Origin: Sporomusa silvacetica DSM 10669
GTDB taxonomy: Bacteria; Bacillota; Negativicutes; Sporomusales; Sporomusaceae
Direction of reading: 5' to 3'
NCBI RefSeq assembly: GCF_002257705.1
Contig: NZ_LSLK01000018.1
Coordinates: 1-26,834, forward strand
Length of the DNA: 26,834 nucleotides
The notes beneath the pieces were generated by a model. That model was given only the letters and a program-made list of their open reading frames with translations, was not told where the DNA came from and did no database searches. Within the stretch, counting starts at the first letter, position 1. Each line of letters opens with the position of its first letter. The position numbers were made by a program, and so were the translations under genes. Positions 1 to 7,296 of the stretch are shown here, in pieces.

Positions 1-123
1 TTGCCGCCGGCTTCCTTCAGATTCCATCTCACGATGGACACCCTTGCCTTAGGCTATGTACTTGGCACTATTAACCCGCACTCGGGACTTTCACCCGTTA
101 GACTGCGCCCATGCCGGGCGCAC
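1..123 (-). mobile_element. Group IIC intron, 5' part (domain I), cut by window edge
   Basis: Read on the minus strand from 123, the sequence opens with GTGCGCCCGGCATGGG, which fits the bacterial group II 5' consensus GUGYG. It continues with GTGAAAGTCCC, GGCAAGGGTGTCC, GGAATCTGAAGGAAGC and GGCGGCAA. From memory these blocks match domain I of the Oceanobacillus iheyensis group IIC intron in order and spacing. Only the first 123 nt are present, so the reverse transcriptase, if there is one, lies beyond the window. The 5' splice boundary at 123/124 is inferred from the GTGCG start. It lies 7 nt past the jag terminator hairpin, the usual target of class IIC introns. Confidence 0.85.
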
Positions 124-130
124 GATACGA

Positions 131-166
131 AATAGTAAAGCCGGGGATATCCCCGGCTTTACTATT
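131..166 (-). terminator. Terminator of the rpmH-jag cluster
   Basis: A perfect 36-nt palindrome with arms AATAGTAAAGCCGGGGAT and its complement. It contains the last codon and the stop codon of jag (162-164). The usual T-run on the 3' side is poor (TCGTATC, then intron), which may be because the intron separated the hairpin from its original downstream sequence. Confidence 0.8.
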
Positions 167-806
167 TGCTACTATTTTTTAAAGCAATAACTACTTTACG
201 ATAAGGCTCATCGCCTTCACTGTATGTAACAATTCGATAATCATTCTGCAATGCCATATGGATAATTTTACGCTCCTGCGGACTCATAGGCTCAAGTACA
301 ACCTTTTCGCCATGCCGTTTAACCTTATCTGCCAAGCGCATAGCCAATCTAGATAAGGTTTCCGCACGCCGTTTACGATAATCCTCCACATCCAGAATAA
401 TCCGACTACGCTCAGTCGCCTCACGATTGGCTGCCAGATTGGTCAGATATTGTAACGCATCCAGTGTCTGGCCATGTTTACCAATAAGCACACCCAAATC
501 TTCGCCGCGAAGATTAATAACCACATGATCATCATGCGTCATCTTCTCTATGGTAACCGCAATCTTCATTGCCTCAAATACTTTTACTAAAAACTTTCTA
601 GCTTCCTCTACCGGATCAATAGCACGAACAGTTACTCTTACTCTGGCAAGCTTAGAACCGATAAACCCGAACAATCCTTTACTAGGAACTTCCAATACCT
701 CATAATCAATTCGATCGCGGGTTACTTCAAGTTCAGCAAGGGCCAGTTCAATTGCTTCATCAATCGTTTTTCCTGTTTTTTCTACAGTATTAAGCTTACC
801 ATTCAT
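162..806 (-). CDS. jag: RNA-binding protein KhpB/Jag
   Basis: A 214-aa Jag/KhpB protein. It has an N-terminal Jag_N domain (about 1-60, with KGLFGFIGSKLARVRV), a KH domain with the GKHG loop (about 90-140, LGVLIGKHGQTLDALQYL) and a C-terminal R3H domain with the R-x3-H signature (RKIIH). In Firmicutes KhpB pairs with KhpA to bind RNA and affects cell elongation and division. The gene starts at ATG 806 behind GAGGAGG, which lies inside the last codons of yidC; only 2 nt separate the genes, so the two are probably translationally coupled. The stop codon lies inside the terminator palindrome. Length and domain order are normal for the family. Confidence 0.95.
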   Translation of the reverse strand: MNGKLNTVEKTGKTIDEAIELALAELEVTRDRIDYEVLEVPSKGLFGFIGSKLARVRVTVRAIDPVEEARKFLVKVFEAMKIAVTIEKMTHDDHVVINLRGEDLGVLIGKHGQTLDALQYLTNLAANREATERSRIILDVEDYRKRRAETLSRLAMRLADKVKRHGEKVVLEPMSPQERKIIHMALQNDYRIVTYSEGDEPYRKVVIALKNSSK

Positions 807-808
807 CC

Positions 809-1474
809 TTAGCGTGCCTCCTCACCAGCAACTGACGATTTATTTCGATACATAAACCACTGTTGAAAAATCTGAAATAAATTGCTTACTACCCAGTAAA
901 GCACTAACCCACCAGGAAATGACAAGCTAATATAACCAATAAACAACGGCATAAATATCATCATCATCTTAGTCTGCTGGGTCATTTCGGCAGTTGTCTG
1001 CTTTTGCTGAATATATGTGGTCATAGCAGATAATATAGGCAATATATATGTAGGATCAGGCTGCGCCAAGTCTGTCATCCACAAAAAGCTTGGTGGCTGT
1101 TGCATATAATGGTAATCGCGTATAGCATAGAAAATAGCAATCAAAAACGGCATTTGCACTACTAAAGGCAAACAACCAGCCAACGGATTAACCCCAGCCT
1201 CTTTATATAGTGATGCCAATTCCTTATTTAGCTTTTCCGGGTTACCTTTATATTTTTCCTGCAATTGCTTCATCTTAGGCTGTATGTCCTGCATGGCTTT
1301 CATTGACTTTACCTGCTTGACAGTTAATGGATACAGCACCGCCTTAATTGCGATGGTAAGAAAAATTATGGCAATACCATAATTCGCAAACCCCATAGTC
1401 ATTGTCAAATTATAAAAGAAAGTCAATGCACTTTGCATTATGTTGCTTAAAAAACCGAAGCTAAAAAAATCCAA
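809..1474 (-). CDS. yidC: Membrane protein insertase YidC/Oxa1 family
   Basis: A short YidC of 221 aa that inserts membrane proteins with or without SecYEG. Five hydrophobic segments are visible. The conserved YPLTVKQ, the cytoplasmic loop (KMKQLQEKYKGNPEKLNKE) and the NPLAGCLPLVVQMP block mark the family. I place the start at TTG 1474 because AGGAGG lies 8-9 nt upstream; a TTG at 1492 is in frame but would put that ribosome site inside the coding sequence. There is no lipoprotein signal or lipobox cysteine, unlike B. subtilis SpoIIIJ. The residue aligned with the groove arginine (R366 in E. coli, motif xRxxxYPL) is lysine here (AIKAVLYPL), so the charge is kept. It sits between yidD and jag. 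Confidence 0.93.
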   Translation of the reverse strand: MDFFSFGFLSNIMQSALTFFYNLTMTMGFANYGIAIIFLTIAIKAVLYPLTVKQVKSMKAMQDIQPKMKQLQEKYKGNPEKLNKELASLYKEAGVNPLAGCLPLVVQMPFLIAIFYAIRDYHYMQQPPSFLWMTDLAQPDPTYILPILSAMTTYIQQKQTTAEMTQQTKMMMIFMPLFIGYISLSFPGGLVLYWVVSNLFQIFQQWFMYRNKSSVAGEEAR

Positions 1475-1508
1475 AAAAATTCCCTCCTGCAAATGGTCGG
1501 ATGTTTAT

Positions 1509-1727
1509 TTAAACAGGATCATATCCACCAGGATGGAACGGATGACAGCGTAAAATACGCTTAACAGCCATTACCACGCCACGACATACCCCATACTTTT
1601 CAATAGCCATAAGCGCATACTCAGAACAAGTAGGCACAAACCGGCAGCTAGGCGGCTTCAATGGGGAAATAAACAGGCGATAAAACTTAATACTACTAAT
1701 AATAAGCAAAGTAATTATTCGCTTCAT
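1509..1727 (-). CDS. yidD: Membrane protein insertion efficiency factor YidD
   Basis: A 72-aa YidD. It has an N-terminal hydrophobic or amphipathic segment (MKRIITLLIISSIKFYRLFI), then the family core SCRFVPTCSEYAL and the C-terminal CHPFHPGGYDPV. The conserved cysteines are present. It probably acts at the inner face of the membrane beside YidC. The start is ATG 1727, overlapping the rnpA stop as TAATG, with GGTGG a few bases upstream. An in-frame ATG 33 nt further up would lie within the rnpA C-terminus and lacks a ribosome site. Confidence 0.92.
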   Translation of the reverse strand: MKRIITLLIISSIKFYRLFISPLKPPSCRFVPTCSEYALMAIEKYGVCRGVVMAVKRILRCHPFHPGGYDPV

Positions 1728-2086
1728 TATTTTTCCACCAATATTTTTGCTTTTGCACATAGCTCGATAAAAGCTTTGACAATTTGGTCTTTGCCTACCT
1801 TTAACAGTGGCTGGCGGGCAACAATCACTAGATCAACACCAGTTATAATCATCTCTTGTTGATGTCTATAGGCTTCCCTTAATAAACGTTTCAGACGATT
1901 ACGCACAACAGCTGGGCCCAGCCGTTTACCAGCAGCAAAACCAATCCGACGGTTGACAGACCGATTAGGCAAGACATATAGCACCAAATATTTATTGGCA
2001 TATGACTTACCTGATCGATAAACAGTCTGAAAACTTCTATTTTGACAAAGCCTACCCATCTTGGGTAAAGTAAACCTTTTGACCAT
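1727..2086 (-). CDS. rnpA: Ribonuclease P protein component
   Basis: A 119-aa RNase P protein, the cofactor of the RnpB ribozyme in tRNA 5' maturation. It has the RNR signature (VVRNRLKRLLREAYR) preceded by NRRIGFAAGKRLGPA, and the N-terminal FQTVYRSGKSY stretch. The start is uncertain. ATG 2086 has only a weak upstream GGATG, and a second ATG nine codons later (2059) also lacks a good site. The leader between rpmH and rnpA holds an rpmH terminator and a conserved structured element (2130-2224), so rnpA expression may be tuned separately from rpmH. Confidence 0.94.
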   Translation of the reverse strand: MVKRFTLPKMGRLCQNRSFQTVYRSGKSYANKYLVLYVLPNRSVNRRIGFAAGKRLGPAVVRNRLKRLLREAYRHQQEMIITGVDLVIVARQPLLKVGKDQIVKAFIELCAKAKILVEK

Positions 2087-2129
2087 AATTTTTAATCATC
2101 CGGTTTCATAAATTTTTTCGTCAATGGAT

Positions 2130-2224
2130 AAGAAAAGACTTGGCTTGTACCAAGTCCTTTAGGACGCCGGCAGAAGCCTTAGTCGTTCTATCCAGGGAAA
2201 GTTTAGCCTTTCCATCTGGAAAAA
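2130..2224 (-). other. Structured leader element, copy A (unnamed family)
   Basis: On the minus strand this is a hairpin TCCAG-AT-GGAAAG / CTTTCC-CTGGA, a linker TAGAAC, then GACTAAGGCTT ... AAGCCAAGTC enclosing a GTCC-TAAA-GGAC mini-hairpin. A second possible fold pairs GGACTTGG with CCAAGTC followed by TTTT, which looks like a terminator. The element lies between the rpmH terminator and rnpA, in sense for rnpA. It is nearly identical to 12440-12530 on the other strand and shares its core with 23418-23545. I cannot name the family. Confidence 0.75.
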
Positions 2225-2247
2225 ATAGGCCACGAAAGCGGCCTACT
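2220..2247 (-). terminator. Terminator or attenuator after rpmH
   Basis: Minus-strand hairpin TAGGCC / GGCCTA around a CGAAAG loop region, followed by six T. It overlaps the rpmH stop codon. It probably limits read-through from the strongly expressed L34 gene into rnpA. Confidence 0.75.
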
Positions 2248-2380
2248 ATGCTGATAAACTTTTTCTGCCTTTGGCGCGTCTTCTCTTAAGTACAAGACGA
2301 CCACCATTTGATGACATACGCTCGCGGAAACCATGAGTTCTTTTTTTCCACAACGTATTCGGTTGATAGGTACGTTTCAT
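2246..2380 (-). CDS. rpmH: Large ribosomal subunit protein bL34
   Basis: A 44-aa protein beginning MKRTYQPNTLWKKRTHGF and ending in a basic tail (RLVLKRRRAKGRKSLSA), the full normal length for bL34. It is too short for most ORF filters but unmistakable. An AAGGAGGTG ribosome site lies just upstream of ATG 2380. It is the first gene of the minus-strand cluster rpmH-rnpA-yidD-yidC-jag, diverging from dnaA across the origin, which is the classic bacterial arrangement. A consensus promoter lies 60-90 nt upstream. Confidence 0.97.
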   Translation of the reverse strand: MKRTYQPNTLWKKRTHGFRERMSSNGGRLVLKRRRAKGRKSLSA

Positions 2381-2442
2381 TATTACACCTCCTTATATAT
2401 AAAGGAAAAAGCTTTGAAATATACAAAATTTCACTAGTATAG

Positions 2443-2472
2443 ATTATAGACTAGCGTAAGGCCTAATGTCAA
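2443..2472 (-). promoter_or_regulatory. Promoter of rpmH cluster
   Basis: Minus strand: perfect -35 TTGACA (2472-2467), an 18-nt spacer, and perfect -10 TATAAT (2448-2443). It lies about 60 nt before the rpmH start. Confidence 0.85.
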
Positions 2473-2502
2473 GAATATCTGCCTATAGCACCTAAGTATA
2501 TC

Positions 2503-2798
2503 TGTGGATAATTTAATATCTTTTTGGGTATAAGCAAAATATCTTGTTGATAACTGTCACGTGATTTGTTAATATAAACATACTTAGTTATCAACAGACC
2601 TCTTGATAACATTACGTAATATCTTTAATTTTATACTTATCCCCACAAATATATACTTATTAACAGCTTTATCCACAATGGTTAATAACTTATCAATACA
2701 CACTTCTCGAATTATTTTAACCACTGTTGTATTTTTTTTTCGCCTAAAACACTATCTGAATAAAAGTTATCAACATCTGTTAATAACTTTGTGGATAA
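2503..2798. other. oriC: oriC, upstream DnaA-box cluster
   Basis: The 481-nt gap between rpmH and dnaA holds perfect DnaA boxes TTATCCACA at 2503-2511 (reverse), 2669-2677 (forward) and 2790-2798 (reverse). TTATCAACA-type boxes lie at 2545-2553 (reverse), 2588-2596 and 2767-2775, with weaker matches at 2638-2646 and 2690-2698. The region is very AT-rich. It matches the first half of a bipartite Firmicutes origin and probably also lets DnaA repress its own gene. Confidence 0.9.
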
Positions 2799-2861
2799 CT
2801 TATGTTAATTACCCTCACATTTTGTGGAAAAATATCGTACGAGGAAGGACTGAACACTATC

Positions 2862-4457
2862 ATGAGCGCGGATACCGCTTATATGGCAAGTATTTGGCAA
2901 ACTGCTTTGATACATATGAAAAAAGCATTCATAAAACCTCTTTTTGAGACATGGATCAAATCGACAATGCCACTATCAATTAATGATAATGTCATTGAAA
3001 TTGGAACACCAAAACAATTCGTGAAAGAATGGCTGGAAAGCCGTTATGTGCCTGTTATTAAGGCTGCCTTAAAAGCTGCCGCAAATAAAGATTTTGAAGT
3101 TATTTTTATCAATATGGATATGGATATCGATATCGAAAGTGTCGAAGAAGAAACTGCACTCCTAACCATTGAGGTTCCAGCAACAGAACTTGATATAATA
3201 TCTGAAAAAATAGAGAACCAACCAATTATTCCAGCCATCGCCGAAAAACCTATTACTGATAATGATGCTCTTACTAATACTGATTATTTAAAATACCTTG
3301 ACGATATTGGTGATATTCCAGAGGCTGCGGCAGCCCTCTCTACCGAAATTTCTCCACCAGATACTACAAAAAACAATATAAAAAAAGAAAGATACCCTAA
3401 TCGTCAAAATACAAATCTCCCACCAATTTCAGAAGAATTTAATTTAAATCCCAAATATATTTTCTCTACCTTTGTAATCGGAAATTCTAACCGGTTAGCC
3501 CATGCAGCCTCATTAGCGGTTTCTGAAGCCCCAGCCCAAGTGTATAATCCCTTTTTCATTTATGGCGGCGTAGGTCTGGGGAAAACCCATCTTATGCACG
3601 CTATTGGTCACCGTATTAAAGAAAATAATCCCAATAGTAAAGTTGTCTATATATCAAGTGAAAAATTCACTAACGAGCTTATTAACTCTATTATTAGCGG
3701 CAACCCAGAAAATTTCCGCCAACGATATCGCAATATTGACGTTCTCTTAGTTGATGATATCCAATTTCTTTCTAAGAAAGAGCATACCCAAGAAGAATTT
3801 TTTCATACCTTTAACACATTACATGATGCTAATAAACAAATCATTATCTCCAGTGACAGAGCGCCGCGAGAAATTCAAACATTAGAAGACAGATTACGTT
3901 CCCGCTTTGAATGGGGTCTCATAACTGACATCCAGCCGCCTGATTTAGAAACACGTATTGCTGTTCTACGAAAAAAAGCCATGATGGAAAGCCTTAATGT
4001 TCCTAACGAAGTGATTGTTTATATTGCCAGCCGGATTGAAAACAACATCCGCGAACTTGAAGGCGCACTCATTCGCGTGATTGCCTATGCTTCCCTCAAC
4101 AATCAGCCAATTGATATTGATTTAGCCACCGAAGCTCTTAAAGATATCTTCCCTGATGGTCGTCCAAAACAAATTACAACCGATCTTATAAAAGATATTG
4201 TCGCTACCTATTTTAAACTTAAATTAGAAGACCTTTCTGCAAAAAAACGAACCCGTAATGTTGCATTTCCCAGACAAATTGCTATGTATTTATGCCGTGA
4301 ATTAACCGAAATATCTTTACCAAAGATCGGCGAAATTTTCGGCGGCCGCGATCATACTACAGTAATACATGCCCATGACAAGATACATAGAGAACGAAAT
4401 TCGGATGCAAAATTAAATAACACAATAAAAGACCTAATTAAACGCATTGAGTCCTAA
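2862..4457 (+). CDS. dnaA: Chromosomal replication initiator DnaA
   Basis: A 531-aa DnaA. Domain I is at about 1-84 (IWQTALIHMKKAF ... RYVPVIKAAL). A long, acidic, low-complexity domain II linker covers about 85-195. The AAA+ domain III follows, with Walker A GGVGLGKT (235-242) and Walker B LLVDDIQFL. Domain IV contains the DnaA signature GGRDHTTVIHAHDKI that reads DnaA boxes. I chose ATG 2862; GAGGAAGGA lies about 12 nt before it, a slightly long spacing, and ATG 2883 is an alternative. The protein is about 85 residues longer than the ~446-aa B. subtilis DnaA, nearly all of it in the linker. Origin sequences flank it on both sides. Confidence 0.97.
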   Translation: MSADTAYMASIWQTALIHMKKAFIKPLFETWIKSTMPLSINDNVIEIGTPKQFVKEWLESRYVPVIKAALKAAANKDFEVIFINMDMDIDIESVEEETALLTIEVPATELDIISEKIENQPIIPAIAEKPITDNDALTNTDYLKYLDDIGDIPEAAAALSTEISPPDTTKNNIKKERYPNRQNTNLPPISEEFNLNPKYIFSTFVIGNSNRLAHAASLAVSEAPAQVYNPFFIYGGVGLGKTHLMHAIGHRIKENNPNSKVVYISSEKFTNELINSIISGNPENFRQRYRNIDVLLVDDIQFLSKKEHTQEEFFHTFNTLHDANKQIIISSDRAPREIQTLEDRLRSRFEWGLITDIQPPDLETRIAVLRKKAMMESLNVPNEVIVYIASRIENNIRELEGALIRVIAYASLNNQPIDIDLATEALKDIFPDGRPKQITTDLIKDIVATYFKLKLEDLSAKKRTRNVAFPRQIAMYLCRELTEISLPKIGEIFGGRDHTTVIHAHDKIHRERNSDAKLNNTIKDLIKRIES

Positions 4458-4502
4458 GTGTATAACTATGTTTATAACTACCAATATAAGTTGTACACAA
4501 AA

Positions 4503-4730
4503 TGTTAATAACTTTAATCTACACTTTTTGTGGTAAAATGTTGATAACTACTATGCTACTTATCGACATATTATCAACATGCTTTTTCTATGAATAGCAA
4601 GTGTTCGACATATTTATCAACATATCAACAGCCCCTACTACTATTACGGCTATTTATTACTATATGCGTTAACTATTAATAATAGAACCGTCTATTTTTA
4701 AAAATTTTACCTAATTTTATAATTTCAAGG
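4503..4730 (+). other. oriC: oriC, unwinding region between dnaA and dnaN
   Basis: DnaA-box-like sites lie at 4539-4547 (TGTTGATAA), 4560-4568 (TTATCGACA), 4571-4579 and 4614-4622 (both TTATCAACA), and 4622-4630 (ATATCAACA). The last two are directly adjacent and are followed by GCCCC (4631-4635) and the triplets CTA-CTA-CTA-TTA (4635-4646), then a long AT-rich run to about 4730. This is the order described for the B. subtilis basal unwinding element: paired DnaA boxes, GC cluster, DnaA-trios, AT-rich DNA. Confidence 0.85.
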
Positions 4731-4740
4731 AGGTCTTTCG

Positions 4741-5865
4741 ATGAAAATTACCTGTGCTAAAGATAAACTCCATCATGCAGTACAAATCGTGCAAAAAGCA
4801 GTCTCTGCTAAAGCTACATTTCTCCTCTTATCAGGTATTTATCTTTCTGCTGAGAATAATAAATTACAACTACAAGCTACTGACTACGAAATTGGTATCA
4901 GTTGCACTATTGATGCCCAAGTAGATATTCCCGGAAAAATTGTTCTGTCTGGTCGCTATTTTCAAGAATTAGTAAAACGTCTACCCGGCGAAACAGTAGA
5001 ACTTGCTTCTTCCGATGAAGACCATACCATAAAAATTTCAGCAGGCACTTCTCAATTCAACTTATTGAGCCTGCCTGCTGAAGAATTCCCTGTATTACAA
5101 TCATTATTTAAAAAAACAAATGGAATAAATTCATTTACTATTAAAGATAATGTTTTGCGAGATATTATCAAAAGAACGACTTTTGCTTGTGCTACAGAAG
5201 AAAGTCGGCCAATATTTACAGGAGCCTTATTAGAATTAACAAACAACGATGTCAGAATGGTAGCAACTAATACTCATCGTTTAGCCTTAAAAAAAAGCAC
5301 TATTGAAAATACTACTAACAGTGATCTAAAAATTGTAATTCCTTCCAAAATTCTAAACGAATTAGCCAAGTTATTAACTTCAGAACTTCCGATTGATGTC
5401 TCTATCTGCTGGGAAAAAAGCAAAGTCGCTTTTAGTTTTGATGATGTTTATCTCGAATCGCGCTTAATTGAAGGACAATATCCTGACTATAACCGGGTTA
5501 TTCCACCAGAATTTGGTACTATATCAACTATTAATACAGCATTATTTATGGATGCGGTAGAACGTGTCTCACTTATGGCTAAAGATGGTGAATATAATGT
5601 AATTAAATTCCAGTTTAATAACAATGAAGTTATAATAACCTCCAATAACCCTGATGTCGGCAAAGCTTATGAAACAATTCCCGTAAATACTGAAGGTACC
5701 GAGATAGCTATTGCCTTTAATGCCAAGTACGTAACTGATATACTAAAAAATATTGGTACAACTGAACTTCAATTTTCATTAAATACACCCTTAAGTCCAG
5801 CAAGGGTTAAACCTCAAAATGATGAAAACTATACCTATATCATAACCCCGGTTCGAACCAGTTAA
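4741..5865 (+). CDS. dnaN: DNA polymerase III sliding clamp (beta subunit)
   Basis: A 374-aa beta clamp of normal length. It starts at MKITCAKDKL behind AAGGAGG, with typical clamp segments such as the GRYFQELVKRLP and SLPAEEFP blocks in domain 1, EGQYPDYNRVIP in domain 2, and the C-terminal ITPVRTS close to the usual (M)PMR(L) end. It forms a ring around DNA that tethers polymerase III and other partners. It lies 283 nt after dnaA, across the unwinding element, and 111 nt before rlbA. Confidence 0.97.
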   Translation: MKITCAKDKLHHAVQIVQKAVSAKATFLLLSGIYLSAENNKLQLQATDYEIGISCTIDAQVDIPGKIVLSGRYFQELVKRLPGETVELASSDEDHTIKISAGTSQFNLLSLPAEEFPVLQSLFKKTNGINSFTIKDNVLRDIIKRTTFACATEESRPIFTGALLELTNNDVRMVATNTHRLALKKSTIENTTNSDLKIVIPSKILNELAKLLTSELPIDVSICWEKSKVAFSFDDVYLESRLIEGQYPDYNRVIPPEFGTISTINTALFMDAVERVSLMAKDGEYNVIKFQFNNNEVIITSNNPDVGKAYETIPVNTEGTEIAIAFNAKYVTDILKNIGTTELQFSLNTPLSPARVKPQNDENYTYIITPVRTS

Positions 5866-5976
5866 CAGTATGAAAAGTAAGTATGTTTCGCATACTAGCA
5901 CGACAATCTTACTCTATCTTTATATCCCTACCAGAAAGTTTAAATTTCTGTATAACTTTGATATGGAGGAAAAACT

Positions 5977-6198
5977 GTGGAGGAAATCGAAATACATACT
6001 TCAGAAATCAATATCGACCAGTTGCTAAAATGGGCAGGTATCATTGACAATGGAGCTCAAATTAAACCATTACTAGAAGATAAACTAATAAAACTAAATG
6101 GTACGATAGTCACAGAGCGTCGAAAAAAAGTGCGGATTAATGATGTTATTGCTATTGATGGAATTGGCTGCTGGAGAATAATTACAGGTGAGGCATGA
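5977..6198 (+). CDS. rlbA: S4-domain RNA-binding protein RlbA (YaaA)
   Basis: A 73-aa protein consisting of a single S4 fold (DQLLKWAGIIDNGAQIKPLLEDKLIKLNG, with the basic ERRKKVR). The size and the position between dnaN and recF are those of YaaA/RlbA in Firmicutes, thought to act in 50S subunit assembly. It starts with GTG 5977 behind TGGAGGAAAA. The stop overlaps the recF start (ATGA), so the two are coupled. The 111-nt spacer upstream has two short inverted repeats (AGTATG/CATACT and CAGAAA/TTTCTG) but no T-run, so no clear terminator. Confidence 0.88.
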   Translation: MEEIEIHTSEINIDQLLKWAGIIDNGAQIKPLLEDKLIKLNGTIVTERRKKVRINDVIAIDGIGCWRIITGEA

Positions 6199-7292
6199 GA
6201 GTTAATCAACTTGTTTTACATAATTTCCGTAATTATGTAAATATAGATATAAATTTTACAGCAAATATCAACGTCTTTATTGGCCCTAATGCCCAAGGTA
6301 AAACCAATCTTATTGAAGCTTTATATTTAGCTGCTATGGGGCGCTCACACCGGACTAATACTGACCAAGAATTAATACGCTGGGATCAGTCTGCAGCTAG
6401 TATTGAGGTTGTTTTTTTTCGTCAGGACGTCGAAAATTCATTAAAAATTAAATTTATAACTAGTCAAAACAAGGAGATACTATACAATAGTCATCCCTTA
6501 CCTGTAAGGGAAATTATCGGATCACTTAATGCTATATTGTTTTCACCAGAAGATTTACTGTTGATAAAAGGAGCGCCGGTTTTACGTCGGCGCTTTTTGG
6601 ATAATGAAATATCACAGGCAAATCCTGTCTATTACCGGCAATTATTAAACTATAACCGGATACTGGGACAACGTAATAACTTATTGAAAAAAATCAGAGA
6701 AGGTAGAGCTGGTACTGATTTGCTTTTCCCTTGGGACGAGCAATTGGCTAAGGTTGCTGCTACTATCACTGAAAAGCGCCTGGAATCTGTAAAAAAGCTC
6801 ACCATGCTAGCAAATCTTCATCATCGTAAACTTACCAGCAATAGTGAAAATCTTACGGTAAACTATTATTTGAGCGGGGCTAAAAAAGATAAAATAGATA
6901 ATCTACATAGATGGTATCATGGCCAGTTTGATCAACAACGTAAGCAAGATATCCTAAATGGTAGTACGGGTATTGGTCCTCACCGGGATGATCTTATAAT
7001 TTTAGTTAATGGTAAAAATTTGCGTAATTTTGGCTCACAAGGCCAACAACGGACTGGTGTGTTAGCTATGAAACTGGCAGAATTAGAATTTATTAAATCA
7101 GAAACAGGCGAATATCCTATTTTATTACTTGATGATGTTATGAGTGAACTTGACGCCGCCCGCCGTTCTGAGTTACTCTTATTTATTAGAGAGCGTATCC
7201 AGACTTTTATCACCGCTGCAGATGAACAGTATTTTTCTCAAGTAAAATTTGGCAAATTTTACCACATACAGAGTGGTATGGTAACGGAGTGA
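6195..7292 (+). CDS. recF: DNA replication and repair protein RecF
   Basis: A 365-aa RecF, an SMC/ABC-like ATPase that helps load RecA at gaps with RecO and RecR. It shows Walker A FIGPNAQGKTNLIEAL near the N-terminus, the ABC signature region GSQGQQR, and Walker B ILLLDDVMSELD near the C-terminus. The length is normal. The ATG overlaps the rlbA stop, and dciA starts 4 nt after the RecF stop, so these genes form one operon. Confidence 0.97.
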   Translation: MRVNQLVLHNFRNYVNIDINFTANINVFIGPNAQGKTNLIEALYLAAMGRSHRTNTDQELIRWDQSAASIEVVFFRQDVENSLKIKFITSQNKEILYNSHPLPVREIIGSLNAILFSPEDLLLIKGAPVLRRRFLDNEISQANPVYYRQLLNYNRILGQRNNLLKKIREGRAGTDLLFPWDEQLAKVAATITEKRLESVKKLTMLANLHHRKLTSNSENLTVNYYLSGAKKDKIDNLHRWYHGQFDQQRKQDILNGSTGIGPHRDDLIILVNGKNLRNFGSQGQQRTGVLAMKLAELEFIKSETGEYPILLLDDVMSELDAARRSELLLFIRERIQTFITAADEQYFSQVKFGKFYHIQSGMVTE

Positions 7293-7296
7293 TAGT

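Noticed and set aside
2130..2224. Known riboswitch classes for elements A and B
   Set aside because: Compared from memory with GEMM, TPP, cobalamin, c-di-AMP, fluoride, guanidine, THF and preQ1 consensus blocks; none matched. A covariance search was not possible here.
2603..2947. 114-codon open frame upstream of and overlapping dnaA
   Set aside because: It lies in the AT-rich origin with DnaA boxes and overlaps the true dnaA start in another frame; no ribosome site.
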